DNA from: an uncultured Oscillospiraceae bacterium
GTDB lineage: Bacteria > Bacillota > Clostridia > Oscillospirales > Acutalibacteraceae
Direction of reading: 5' to 3'
Length of the DNA: 60,601 nt
Assembly: GCA_902492455.1 (NCBI GenBank)
Contig: CABULH010000020.1
Coordinates: 1-60,601, forward strand
A program made the translations under genes and the position numbers. Position 1 is the stretch's first letter; the number at the start of each line of letters is the position of its first letter. The notes under the pieces are model-generated. The model had not been told where the DNA came from, made no database searches, and saw only the letters and a list, made by a program, of their open reading frames with translations. Of the stretch, positions 1 through 12,772 are shown in pieces.

Positions 1-1057
1 CCTCGGGCAGAGTGATGACGCCGGTCACGTCGGTGGTACGGAAATAGAACTGAGGACGATAGTTGTTGAAGAAGGGGGTATGACGGCCGCCTTCTTCCTT
101 GGACAGGACATACACCTGACCATGGAACTTGGTGTGAGGATTGATGGAGCCGGGCTTGCAGAGAACCTGGCCACGCTCAATCTCATTTCTCTGGATACCA
201 CGCAGCAAAGCGCCGATGTTATCGCCGGCCTCAGCGTAATCCAGCAGCTTGCGGAACATTTCAATACCGGTAACAACCGTCTTCTTGCGCTCGTCGGTCA
301 GACCGATGATCTCCACTTCCTCAGACAGCTTCAGCTGACCACGCTCCACACGGCCGGTGGCAACAGTGCCGCGTCCGGTGATGGTGAAAACGTCTTCAAC
401 AGGCATCAGGAAGGGCTTGTCGGTGGTACGCTCAGGGCTGGGGATATACTCGTCGACAGCCGCCATGAGTTCCAGGATAGGCGCATACTCCGGAGCGCTG
501 GGATCGGTAGAGGTGCACTCCAAAGCCTTCAGAGCAGAACCCTTGATGATGGGGGTATCGTCGCCGGGGAATTCATACTCGTTAAGCAGCTCGCGGATTT
601 CCATTTCCACCAGTTCCAGCAGTTCGGGATCGTCAACCTGATCGCACTTGTTCATGAACACCACGATATAGGGCACGCCCACCTGACGGGAGAGCAGGAT
701 ATGCTCACGAGTCTGAGGCATGGGGCCGTCAGCAGCGGACACAACCAGAATAGCGCCGTCCATCTGCGCAGCACCGGTGATCATGTTCTTAACATAGTCG
801 GCATGGCCGGGGCAGTCCACGTGAGCATAGTGACGGTTCTCCGTCTGATATTCCACGTGAGAGGTGTTGATTGTGATACCACGAGCTCTCTCTTCCGGAG
901 CCTTATCGATATTGGCGTAATCGACGAAGTCCGCATCACCTTTCAGGTTCAGCACCTTGGTGATCGCCGCGGTCAGGGTCGTCTTGCCATGGTCAACGTG
1001 ACCGATGGTACCAATGTTTACATGGGGCTTATTTCTTTCGAATTTTGCCTTTGCCAT
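1..1057 (-). CDS. tuf: Elongation factor Tu (C-terminus outside the window)
   Basis: GTPase that brings aminoacyl-tRNA to the ribosomal A site in the cytoplasm. The reverse-strand reading begins MAKAKFERNKPHVNIGTIGH and carries the G1 motif GHVDHGKTT, the switch region RARGITINTSHVEY, the G3 motif DCPGHADY and the G4 motif NKCD, all in the EF-Tu order. Only about 352 codons are present; the last tens of residues of domain 3 lie beyond base 1. The ATG at 1055-1057 is chosen because AGGAGG lies a few bases upstream and the protein starts as the family does. It is the last visible gene of the rpoB-rpsL-rpsG-fusA-tuf block, 177 bases after fusA, and is probably co-transcribed with it. Confidence 0.98.
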   Translation of the reverse strand, partial: MAKAKFERNKPHVNIGTIGHVDHGKTTLTAAITKVLNLKGDADFVDYANIDKAPEERARGITINTSHVEYQTENRHYAHVDCPGHADYVKNMITGAAQMDGAILVVSAADGPMPQTREHILLSRQVGVPYIVVFMNKCDQVDDPELLELVEMEIRELLNEYEFPGDDTPIIKGSALKALECTSTDPSAPEYAPILELMAAVDEYIPSPERTTDKPFLMPVEDVFTITGRGTVATGRVERGQLKLSEEVEIIGLTDERKKTVVTGIEMFRKLLDYAEAGDNIGALLRGIQRNEIERGQVLCKPGSINPHTKFHGQVYVLSKEEGGRHTPFFNNYRPQFYFRTTDVTGVITLPE

Positions 1058-1234
1058 TGTGGATTTCCTCCTTTTATCATCCAAGTATTCTTTTACAGAA
1101 TTGCAATTCCCATTTTAGCAAGTCCACACGGGAATTTCAAGCCCTTTTCCAAATAAATCCGGTAAAAGGGACCTATCCGGCGTCGAATCGGCGCCGATTT
1201 TGGTGTTACAGACAAAACGCATAGAATCGGAGAC

Positions 1235-3319
1235 TTATTCTTCCTTCTTGGCACGTTTGCTGATGATCGCCTCAGCCACATTCTTGGGCACCTCAGCATA
1301 ATGACTGGGCTCCATGACATACTGGCCGCGTCCCTGGGTACGGGAACGAAGATCGGTGGCATAACCAAACATCTCGGACAGCGGCACCAACGCATGGATC
1401 TGCTGGCCGCCGGAAATAGCGTCCATCCCCTGCATCAAGCCTCGGCGGGAGTTGATATCGCCAATGACATCGCCCATATACTCGTCAGGAACGGTGACGA
1501 CCACCTTCATGATAGGCTCCAGCAGCACCGGATCCGCCTTGCGCATCGCCTCTTTAAAGGCCATAGAACCGGCGATCTTAAATGCCATTTCAGAGGAGTC
1601 GACCTCATGATAGGAACCGTCATACAAAGTGACCTTGACATCTACGACCTGGTAGCCAGCCAGCACACCGGACTGCATCGCGCCCTGGATACCGGCATCA
1701 ACAGCCGGGATATACTCCTTGGGAATCACACCGCCGACGATGGCATTGACAAACTCATAGCCTTTACCAACTTCGTTGGGCTCCAGCTTGATTTTGACAT
1801 GACCATACTGGCCGCGGCCGCCGGACTGACGGGCATACTTGTTGTCCACATCCGCCAGCTTGCGGACGGTCTCTTTGTAAGCAACCTGAGGCGCGCCGAC
1901 GTTGGCTTCCACCTTAAATTCGCGGAGCAGACGGTCGACGATGATCTCCAGGTGGAGTTCACCCATACCGGCGATAATGGTCTGGCCGGTTTCCTCATCG
2001 GTGTAGGTTTTGAAGGTGGGATCCTCTTCCGCCAGCTTGGCGAGAGCAATCCCCATCTTTTCCTGCCCCGCTTTGGTCTTGGGTTCGATAGCCACACGGA
2101 TAACCGGCTCCGGGAAATCCATGGATTCCAAAATAACCGGATACTTTTCGTCGCACAGGGTGTCGCCGGTGGTGGTGTTTTTCAGCCCCACCGCAGCGGC
2201 GATATCGCCCGCGTAAACAGTCTCGATATCCTGGCGGTGATTAGCGTGCATCTGCAGAATCCGGCCCAAACGCTCGTTATTGTCTTTATTGGCGTTATAA
2301 ACATTGGTGCCGGCGTTAACCGTACCGGAATACACGCGGAAGAAACACAACTTACCCACGAAGGGATCGGTAGCGATTTTGAAGGCCAGAGCCGCAAAGG
2401 GCTCGGTATCGGAAGAATGGCGCTCCACCTCTTCCTCCGTCTCGGGATTGACGCCCTTGATGGAAGGAACATCGGTGGGAGCGGGCATATAGTCGATAAT
2501 CGCATCCAGCAGCTTCTGCACGCCCTTGTTGCGGTAAGAGGTACCGCAGCAAACCGGCACCATCTTGTTCGCCAGGGTGGCTTTTCGGATGCAGGACTTG
2601 ATTTCAGGAATGGTCAGCTCTTCGCCGGCAAAATATTTCTCCAGCAGAGCGTCGTCCTGCTCGGCCACATGCTCGATTAGTTCGTCGTGATATTTCTGTG
2701 CAGATTCGGCCATGTCGGCGGGAATATCCTCACAGCGGATATCTTTACCCACGTCATCATAATAAACATAAGCCTTCATCTCCACCAGGTCGATGATCCC
2801 CTTAAAGGTATCTTCGGCGCCAATGGGCAGCTGAATCGGCACAGCGTTGCATTTCAACCGGTCCTTCATCATCTGCACCACACGGTAGAAATCCGCGCCC
2901 ATGATGTCCATCTTATTGACATACGCCATCCGGGGCACCTGATATTCATCCGCCTGACGCCAGACGGTTTCAGACTGGGGCTCAACACCGCCCTTGGCAC
3001 AGAAAACGGTGACCGAACCATCCAGCACGCGCAGCGAACGCTGCACCTCGACGGTAAAGTCCACGTGTCCGGGAGTGTCGATGATATTGATGCGGTGGCC
3101 CTGCCAGAAGCAGGTAGTGGCGGCAGAAGTAATGGTAATGCCGCGCTCCTGTTCCTGCGCCATCCAGTCCATGGTAGCGGCGCCGTCATGGGTCTCACCC
3201 AGCTTGTGGTTGATGCCCGTGTAGAACAGGATCCGTTCCGTCGTCGTCGTTTTACCGGCGTCGATATGGGCCATGATGCCAATGTTTCTGGTTTGCTCCA
3301 GAGATACTTGCCTTGCCAT
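1235..3319 (-). CDS. fusA: Elongation factor G
   Basis: Translocase GTPase that moves tRNA and mRNA through the ribosome after peptide bond formation and helps recycle ribosomes. The 694-residue product is of usual length and begins MARQVSLEQTRNIGIMAHID. The G1 motif AHIDAGKTTTTER, switch I RGITITSAATT, the G3 motif DTPGHVDF and NKMDIMGAD are present, followed by domains II-V ending in an acidic/basic tail. An upstream in-frame start would add 13 residues; the ATG at 3317-3319 is preferred because GGAGG lies just before it and it matches the family. It sits in the str operon between rpsG and tuf. Confidence 0.98.
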   Translation of the reverse strand: MARQVSLEQTRNIGIMAHIDAGKTTTTERILFYTGINHKLGETHDGAATMDWMAQEQERGITITSAATTCFWQGHRINIIDTPGHVDFTVEVQRSLRVLDGSVTVFCAKGGVEPQSETVWRQADEYQVPRMAYVNKMDIMGADFYRVVQMMKDRLKCNAVPIQLPIGAEDTFKGIIDLVEMKAYVYYDDVGKDIRCEDIPADMAESAQKYHDELIEHVAEQDDALLEKYFAGEELTIPEIKSCIRKATLANKMVPVCCGTSYRNKGVQKLLDAIIDYMPAPTDVPSIKGVNPETEEEVERHSSDTEPFAALAFKIATDPFVGKLCFFRVYSGTVNAGTNVYNANKDNNERLGRILQMHANHRQDIETVYAGDIAAAVGLKNTTTGDTLCDEKYPVILESMDFPEPVIRVAIEPKTKAGQEKMGIALAKLAEEDPTFKTYTDEETGQTIIAGMGELHLEIIVDRLLREFKVEANVGAPQVAYKETVRKLADVDNKYARQSGGRGQYGHVKIKLEPNEVGKGYEFVNAIVGGVIPKEYIPAVDAGIQGAMQSGVLAGYQVVDVKVTLYDGSYHEVDSSEMAFKIAGSMAFKEAMRKADPVLLEPIMKVVVTVPDEYMGDVIGDINSRRGLMQGMDAISGGQQIHALVPLSEMFGYATDLRSRTQGRGQYVMEPSHYAEVPKNVAEAIISKRAKKEE

Positions 3320-3456
3320 AAATGTCCTCCTAACTATCCTCAAACGGAGCGAACGCACGGACAGGGACCCCCGGCCCGCAGCGGAATCAAACCGTTTATG
3401 CAGCGCCGCTCCCCGTGGAATGGTGGGGCCTCATGCCCATGAGGGCAGTTATGGGC

Positions 3457-3927
3457 TTACCATCTGTAGTGTGCAAACGCTTTATTGGCTTCTGCCATCT
3501 TATGGGTATCTTCGCGCTTCTTCGCAGCGCCGCCGTTTCCGTTGACAGCATCCATGATTTCGCCTGCAAGGCGCTCTCTCATGGTCCGCTCGGAACGACT
3601 GCGGGAATAAGTGGTTAACCAGCGCAGGCCCAGGGTCTGCCGCCGGTCGGGGCGAACCTCAATGGGCACCTGGTAGGTGGCGCCGCCCACACGGCGGGCC
3701 TTTACTTCCAGCAGGGGCATGATGTTCTCCAGCGCCTGCTCAAAAACCTCCAGCGGGTCCTTGCCGGTTTTCTCCCGGATGATGTCGAACGCGCCATAGA
3801 CGATCTTCTGGGAAACACCCCTCTTACCGTCCACCATAATGTTGTTGATGAGTCTGGTTACCAGTTTGGAATTGTAAAGCGGATCTGGCAAAACGTCACG
3901 TTTTGTGATCGAACCTCTTCTCGGCAC
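3457..3927 (-). CDS. rpsG: 30S ribosomal protein S7
   Basis: Primary 16S rRNA-binding protein that organises the head of the small subunit. The 156-residue product starts MPRRGSITKRDVLPDP and contains the S7 signatures DPLYNS, RVGGATYQVPIEV and SERTMRERLAGEI, ending AHYRW. The start is a GTG at 3925-3927 with AAGGAGG eight bases upstream; an ATG six codons earlier lacks spacing and would add a non-family extension. It lies 180 bases after rpsL and 137 before fusA in the same transcription unit. In many bacteria S7 represses its own operon, but no such site was identified here. Confidence 0.97.
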   Translation of the reverse strand: MPRRGSITKRDVLPDPLYNSKLVTRLINNIMVDGKRGVSQKIVYGAFDIIREKTGKDPLEVFEQALENIMPLLEVKARRVGGATYQVPIEVRPDRRQTLGLRWLTTYSRSRSERTMRERLAGEIMDAVNGNGGAAKKREDTHKMAEANKAFAHYRW

Positions 3928-4016
3928 TTTACTTCCCTCCTTCACAGTGATGATATCATAGGTACTCGAAAGTGTGACATACTCCCGTTGGCCGATGCCC
4001 GACAGATCCGCTACAG

Positions 4017-4105
4017 GGCGCTAAAGCGCCTATATCGTCAACTGCCGGCGGCTTCGCGCCGCCCGGCATCGCAACCGCTGATGAAAATGTCGCCGGCTAC
4101 GCCGG
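4017..4105. other. Cluster of three GC-rich hairpins in the rpsL-rpsG gap
   Basis: Three short inverted repeats lie in a row between rpsL and rpsG: GGCGCT with AGCGCC (4017-4030), GCCGGCGGC with GCCGCCCGGC around a TTCGC loop (4044-4067), and CCGGC with GCCGG (4093-4105). None is followed by a T-run on the minus strand, so they are not obvious terminators. They could pause polymerase, guide transcript processing or be a binding site; the sequence does not decide. Confidence 0.5.
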
Positions 4106-4107
4106 AA

Positions 4108-4536
4108 TTACTTCTTGGCGGCTCCCGCCTTGGGCCGTTTGGCGCCGTACTTGGAACGAGCCTGCATCCTCTTGGCAACGCCCTGTGCATCCAAGGTACC
4201 ACGCACGATGTGATAACGCACACCAGGCAGATCCTTAACACGGCCGCCGCGGATGAGGACAACGCTGTGCTCCTGCAGGTTGTGGCCTTCGCCGGGGATA
4301 TAAGACGTAACTTCAATCCCGTTGGAGAGACGCACACGGGCAACCTTCCGCAGAGCCGAGTTCGGCTTCTTCGGGGTAGAGGTCTTCACCGCCGTGCAGA
4401 CACCGCGCTTTTGAGGGGAATTCTGATCGATGGCCACGCGCTTCTTGGAGTTCCAGCCCTTCAGCAGAGCCGGCGCCTTAGCCTTGTCCGCCAGTTCCTC
4501 TCTTCCTTTTCTCACGAGTTGGTTAAAGGTTGGCAA
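4108..4536 (-). CDS. rpsL: 30S ribosomal protein S12
   Basis: Small-subunit protein at the decoding centre, needed for accurate tRNA selection. The 142-residue product starts MPTFNQLVRKGRE with the family motifs KTSTPKKPNSALRK and YIPGEGHNLQEHS and the loop GRVKDLPGVRYH. The lysines whose substitution classically gives streptomycin resistance (in TPKKPN and in GRVKDLP) are intact, so the allele looks sensitive. The start is an unusual TTG at 4534-4536 with AGGAGG eight bases before it; neighbouring in-frame TTG and GTG codons would add up to three residues, but homologues begin at the Pro-Thr-Phe position. It follows the L7Ae gene and precedes rpsG in the operon. Confidence 0.97.
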   Translation of the reverse strand: MPTFNQLVRKGREELADKAKAPALLKGWNSKKRVAIDQNSPQKRGVCTAVKTSTPKKPNSALRKVARVRLSNGIEVTSYIPGEGHNLQEHSVVLIRGGRVKDLPGVRYHIVRGTLDAQGVAKRMQARSKYGAKRPKAGAAKK

Positions 4537-4622
4537 CAATAACACCTCCTGTATATAGGTTATATTTTCTAAAGCGGTTTATACGCTTTGGAAAACCAAA
4601 ATCTGCCGTTTTTACAGAACGG

Positions 4623-4886
4623 CTACTTTAAGCGGGCGGCGCAGGAACAGCCCACGGCAATGCCGCAGAACCGCCCCAGTTCCCGCATGGTTGGAGACAG
4701 CGTAACCGGAATCCCCGCCTCTTCAGCGGCGGCGGCAACTGGGTCCGTCACCTGAGGGCTGGCATCCTCCGCAATATATACGGCTTCCGCCATACCCGAC
4801 CGCAGAGCGCGCAGGGTCTGTTTCACGCCCGATACCAGACGCGTTTCTTTCACCCCGCACACCCCGCAGTCGAATTTTCGCGGCAA
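4623..4886 (-). CDS. L7Ae-family ribosomal/kink-turn protein (YbxF-like)
   Basis: Small L7Ae-fold protein. In Firmicutes such proteins bind kink-turn RNA and associate with ribosomes. The body matches the family: SGVKQTLRALRSGMAEAVYI, then AEDASP, and near the end the signature MRELGRFCGIAVGCSCAA. Its place between rpoC and rpsL is the same as ybxF in Bacillus, which supports the call. The start is uncertain. The longest frame begins with TTG at 4886 and gives 87 residues with a Cys-containing N-terminus unlike relatives; a GTG at 4853 (product starting MKETRLVSGVK) is also possible. It lies 42 bases after rpoC. Confidence 0.85.
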   Translation of the reverse strand: MPRKFDCGVCGVKETRLVSGVKQTLRALRSGMAEAVYIAEDASPQVTDPVAAAAEEAGIPVTLSPTMRELGRFCGIAVGCSCAARLK

Positions 4887-4928
4887 AATGCCAGCAGAAG
4901 TTCACAATTGTTGATTTTAACACCTTTA

Positions 4929-8579
<3,651 letters not shown>

Positions 8580-8600
8580 AGACTATCAGCCCTCCCTTTC

Positions 8601-11600
8601 TTACATTTCATCGTCCAGCAGCGCATCGGAGACGTAATCATCCGGCTCCTCTTCGTCCAGAAGCAATTCTTCTTCCGGCACCTCAGGCTCTTCCACGCCA
8701 TAGCCGTCCAGGTCGCCCTCATCCGTCACGTGGGAGAACGCGGCGTCATCCACGGTGACCATGTTCAGATCGTCGTCGTCCTCAAAGGTCTGCTTGAGAT
8801 CGATCTCCTGTTTATCTTTATTGAGCACCTTGATGTCCAGACCCAGAGACTGCAGTTCTTTTACCAGTACCTTAAAGGATTCCGGCACACCCGACTGGGG
8901 CACGTTCTGACCCTTGACAATGGCTTCGTAGGTCTTGACGCGGCCCACCACGTCATCAGACTTCACGGTGAGGATTTCCTGCAGGGTGTAAGCGGCGCCA
9001 TAAGCTTCCAGCGCCCACACTTCCATTTCTCCGAACCGCTGGCCGCCGAACTGGGCCTTGCCGCCCAAAGGCTGCTGGGTCACCAACGAATAGGGGCCGG
9101 TGGAACGGGCGTGAATCTTGTCGTCCACCAGATGATGGAGCTTGAGGAAGTACATATAACCAACGGTAACCGGATTATCGAAAGCCTCGCCTGTACGGCC
9201 GTCATACAAAATAGTCTTGCCGTCCCGACGCTTGCCGGCCTGCTCCAGCAGTTCCTGGATATCCTGTTCATGGGCACCGTCGAAAACCGGGGTCATCATC
9301 TTCCAGCCCAAAGCGGCGGCGGCATAACCCAGGTGGACCTCCAACACCTGTCCAATATTCATACGGGAGGGCACGCCCAGGGGATTGAGGACGATATCCA
9401 GTGGACGCCCGTCGGGCAGGAAGGGCATATCCTCGCTGGGCAGGATGCGGGAAACAACGCCCTTGTTACCGTGGCGTCCCGCCATTTTGTCGCCCACGCT
9501 GATCTTCCGCTTCTGCGCGATATAGCAGCGCACCACCATATTGACGCCGGGAGAAAGCTCGTCACAGTTGTCTCGGGTGAAAACCTTTACGTCTACGATA
9601 ATACCGTATTCGCCGTGGGGCACCCGAAGGGAGGTATCCCGCACCTCTCGGGCCTTTTCGCCGAAAATGGCGCGCAGCAGCCGCTCTTCAGCGGTCAGCT
9701 CAGTCTCTCCCTTGGGAGTAACCTTACCCACCAGAATATCACCGGAGCGCACCTCGGCGCCGATATGGATGATGCCGCGCTCGTCCAAATCCTTCAGCGC
9801 ATCCTCACCCACATTGGGGATATCCCGGGTGATTTCCTCCGGTCCCAGCTTGGTATCCCGGGACTCGATTTCATACTCTTCAATGTGGATGGAGGTGAAC
9901 ACGTCGTCCCGCACAACCTTTTCATTGATCAGAACGGCATCTTCATAGTTATAGCCCTCCCAAGTCATGAACCCGATAAGGACGTTTTTACCCAGGGAGA
10001 TCTCACCGCCGCTGGTGGAGGGACCGTCGGCAATAACCTCGCCTTTCTCCACATGCTGGCCATGGCTCACCACCGGGCGCTGATTGGTGCAGGTGCCCTG
10101 ATTGGAGCGCATAAACTTGATAATCTTATAAGTGTCCTGCTGGCCGTCCTTATCCCGGCGGATCACCACACGGTCGGCGGAAACAGAGACAACCGTACCC
10201 GCTTCTTTCGCCAGCACGCAGACGCCGGAATCGACGCCTGCTTTGTATTCCATACCGGTGCCTACAATAGGGGATTCCGTTTTCAGCAGCGGCACCGCCT
10301 GCCGCTGCATGTTGGAGCCCATCAAGGCGCGGTTGGCATCGTCGTTTTCCAGGAAGGGAATCATGGCCGTGGCCACGGAGACGACCATCTTGGGAGAGAC
10401 GTCCATATAGTCGACCTTTTCCCGGTCGATCTCCAGAAACTCATCCCGGTAACGGGCGTTAACTTTCGGGCGAGCAAAGCGGCCTTCTTCGTCCAGGGGT
10501 TCGTTGGCCTGAGCGACAATGAAGTCATCCTCCACGTCGGCGGGCATATACACCACTTCGTCGGTCACCACGCCGGTGGTCTTATCCACCCGACGGAAGG
10601 GAGCCTCCACAAAGCCGTATTCATTGATTCGGGCAAAGGTAGCCAAATAGGAAATCAAGCCGATGTTCGGACCTTCCGGCGTCTCAATAGGGCACATACG
10701 GCCGTAATGGCTGTAATGAACGTCGCGGACTTCGAATCCGGCCCGGTCACGGGACAGACCGCCGGGGCCCAGGGCGGAGAGACGGCGTTTATGGGTCAGT
10801 TCCGCCAAAGGATTGGTCTGATCCATGAACTGAGACAGAGGCGATGAGCCGAAGAATTCCTTAATGGCAGCCACCACCGGGCGGATATTGATCAGTGCCT
10901 GAGGCGTGATAACATCCATATCCTGAGCCTGCAGCGTCATGCGCTCCCGGATCACCCGCTCCATGCGGGAGAAGCCGATACGGAACTGATTCTGCAGCAG
11001 TTCGCCAACACTGCGGATACGCCGGTTGCCCAGATGATCGATATCATCCACTGTACCCACATCGTGGGCCAGGCAGTTGATATAGTTGATGGAAGCCAGC
11101 ATGTCGTCAATGATGATATGGTTGGGGATCAGCTCTCCAGCCCGCTGACGAATGGCTTCCTTCAGAGCGTCTTCTGTTTCGCTGGCATCCAGGATCTCCC
11201 GCAGAACGGAGTACCGCACCCGCTCGTTGATTCCCAGCTCCGCCACGTCAAAGTTCACATACTTAGTGATATCCACCATGCCGTTGGTAACGATTTTGAC
11301 TTCCCGGTCCTCACCGTGCTCTTCCACGGCTACATAGGCTACGGTGACGCCCGCGTCCTCCATTTCCAGGGCCCGGGCGCGGTTGATGATCTCCCCAGCC
11401 TCTGCCAACACTTCGCCGGTGGCGGGATCGATCACCGGTCGGCTGAGCCGGCAGCCGGCCAGTCGGTTGGAAAGGCCTAATTTTTTATTATACTTATAGC
11501 GGCCTACTCGTGAAAGATCATACCGGCGTGGATCAAAGAAGAGGCTGTCCAAATGCTGCTGAGAATTCTCCACCGTCAGCGGCTCGCCGGGACGCAGCTT

Positions 11601-12317
11601 GCGGTAAACCTCCAGCAGCGCTTCCTCGGAATTCTTGGTGATATCCTTTTCAATGGTGGCATGAATCCGCTCGTCATCGCCAAAGAAATCCAGCAGTTCC
11701 GCATCAGAGCCCAAACCCAACGCCCGGACAAACACCGTCACCGGCAGCTTGCGGTTTTTATCGATGCGCACATAAAACACATCGGAGGAATCGGTCTCAT
11801 ATTCCAGCCAGGCGCCCCGGTTGGGGATCACCGTAGCGTTGAAAAGCTTCTTGCCGGTGGTGTCGTAGTTCATTCCGTAATAAACGCCGGGAGAACGCAC
11901 CAGCTGGGATACGATAACTCGCTCGGCGCCGTTGATAACAAAGGTACCGCTGTCGGTCATCAAGGGAAAATCTCCCATAAAGACTTCGGATTCCTTGATT
12001 TCACCGGTCTCCTTGTTCAGCAGCCGGGCGCGAACCCGCAGAGGGGCGGCGTAGGTCACATCCCGCTCCTTGCACTGCTCCACGGTATATTTCGGCGTAT
12101 CGTCCAGGCGATAATCGATAAACTCCAGCACCAGGTTCCCCGTGTAATCCGTTATGGAGGAAACATCGTTGAAGACTTCCTTGAGTCCCTCCTTCAAGAA
12201 CCACTCGTAAGAGTTTTTCTGCACCTCAATGAGGTTGGGCATATCCAGTACCTCATTGATTTTGGCAAAGCTCATGCGAACATTGTTGCCCAGCTTAACC
12301 GGTTTGACATTCGCCAT
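8601..12317 (-). CDS. rpoB: DNA-directed RNA polymerase subunit beta
   Basis: Second large catalytic subunit of RNA polymerase, 1238 residues. The rifampicin pocket is visible as LSQFMDQTNPLAELTHKRR followed by LSALGPGG; the residues matching E. coli Asp516, His526 and Ser531 are wild type, while the position of Gln510 is Pro. Other marks are ETPEGPNIGL, GDKMAGRHGNKG and the C-terminal KAQFGGQRFGEMEVWALEAYGA split across the clamp-facing end, then a long acidic tail rich in Glu/Asp. The start is put at ATG 12315-12317 (MANVKPVKL), as in relatives; a GTG four codons earlier (12329) is possible because CAGGAG lies between. It is the first gene of the block; rplJ/rplL, which usually precede rpoB, are not upstream here. 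Confidence 0.97.
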   Translation of the reverse strand: MANVKPVKLGNNVRMSFAKINEVLDMPNLIEVQKNSYEWFLKEGLKEVFNDVSSITDYTGNLVLEFIDYRLDDTPKYTVEQCKERDVTYAAPLRVRARLLNKETGEIKESEVFMGDFPLMTDSGTFVINGAERVIVSQLVRSPGVYYGMNYDTTGKKLFNATVIPNRGAWLEYETDSSDVFYVRIDKNRKLPVTVFVRALGLGSDAELLDFFGDDERIHATIEKDITKNSEEALLEVYRKLRPGEPLTVENSQQHLDSLFFDPRRYDLSRVGRYKYNKKLGLSNRLAGCRLSRPVIDPATGEVLAEAGEIINRARALEMEDAGVTVAYVAVEEHGEDREVKIVTNGMVDITKYVNFDVAELGINERVRYSVLREILDASETEDALKEAIRQRAGELIPNHIIIDDMLASINYINCLAHDVGTVDDIDHLGNRRIRSVGELLQNQFRIGFSRMERVIRERMTLQAQDMDVITPQALINIRPVVAAIKEFFGSSPLSQFMDQTNPLAELTHKRRLSALGPGGLSRDRAGFEVRDVHYSHYGRMCPIETPEGPNIGLISYLATFARINEYGFVEAPFRRVDKTTGVVTDEVVYMPADVEDDFIVAQANEPLDEEGRFARPKVNARYRDEFLEIDREKVDYMDVSPKMVVSVATAMIPFLENDDANRALMGSNMQRQAVPLLKTESPIVGTGMEYKAGVDSGVCVLAKEAGTVVSVSADRVVIRRDKDGQQDTYKIIKFMRSNQGTCTNQRPVVSHGQHVEKGEVIADGPSTSGGEISLGKNVLIGFMTWEGYNYEDAVLINEKVVRDDVFTSIHIEEYEIESRDTKLGPEEITRDIPNVGEDALKDLDERGIIHIGAEVRSGDILVGKVTPKGETELTAEERLLRAIFGEKAREVRDTSLRVPHGEYGIIVDVKVFTRDNCDELSPGVNMVVRCYIAQKRKISVGDKMAGRHGNKGVVSRILPSEDMPFLPDGRPLDIVLNPLGVPSRMNIGQVLEVHLGYAAAALGWKMMTPVFDGAHEQDIQELLEQAGKRRDGKTILYDGRTGEAFDNPVTVGYMYFLKLHHLVDDKIHARSTGPYSLVTQQPLGGKAQFGGQRFGEMEVWALEAYGAAYTLQEILTVKSDDVVGRVKTYEAIVKGQNVPQSGVPESFKVLVKELQSLGLDIKVLNKDKQEIDLKQTFEDDDDLNMVTVDDAAFSHVTDEGDLDGYGVEEPEVPEEELLLDEEEPDDYVSDALLDDEM

Positions 12318-12452
12318 AGGCTTGATCACTCCTGTTCCTATTTTTTGGTTGTCTCACCGAAATCCCGTTTCACAAAATGAATTCATCCAGCGGCCCGGAT
12401 GACGGTATCCACGGCAGAAAGAGAAAGTTGCCAGAAATTTTTAGGAAGCCTC

Positions 12453-12481
12453 TTGCCAATTTTCACATTGTGTGCTATACT
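12453..12481 (+). promoter_or_regulatory. Candidate promoter towards the MATE gene
   Basis: TTGCCA (12453-12458), a 17-base spacer and TATACT (12476-12481) on the plus strand. The predicted start near 12488 leaves a 285-base leader before the MATE gene at 12773. This promoter and the rpoB promoter are divergently overlapping: each would transcribe through the other's core, so interference is possible. Between 12490 and 12760 the sequence is AT-rich with no clear ORF. Confidence 0.45.
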
Positions 12482-12525
12482 GTATCTGTAAACAGGCATA
12501 TCTTCCCATGATTGTGCAGTATACT

Positions 12526-12554
12526 ATAATACAGTATTATATTTACTTTGTCAA
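12526..12554 (-). promoter_or_regulatory. Promoter of the rpoB operon
   Basis: On the minus strand TTGACA (12549-12554) is followed after exactly 17 bases by TATTAT (12526-12531), a near-consensus housekeeping promoter. Transcription should begin near 12519, giving an untranslated leader of about 200 bases before rpoB. The initiation region contains a short imperfect palindrome (GTATACTATAATACAGTATTAT on the plus strand spans 12519-12540). The leader contains no obvious ORF. Confidence 0.75.
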
Positions 12555-12772
12555 TTGCTTTTTGCAAATTGGCAATTTTTTTTATGTATAAACCGCCAAT
12601 ATCCCAATTATTGGAAGAATGGGTGATTTTTATACACTGTTTTCGGCAATTCTAAAGCCGTGAAACTCCCGGAAGGGTTGTTCAATATTTGGACATTTAA
12701 AGGCCATTCTGTCTTTGTTCTCGCAAAAAACAGCAGCGAACTGGCAAAGAGATAGACGGAAGGAATGATTTC

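Noticed and set aside
80..2680. Long plus-strand frames opposite tuf and fusA
   Set aside because: They mirror conserved elongation-factor genes and show no start site or domain.
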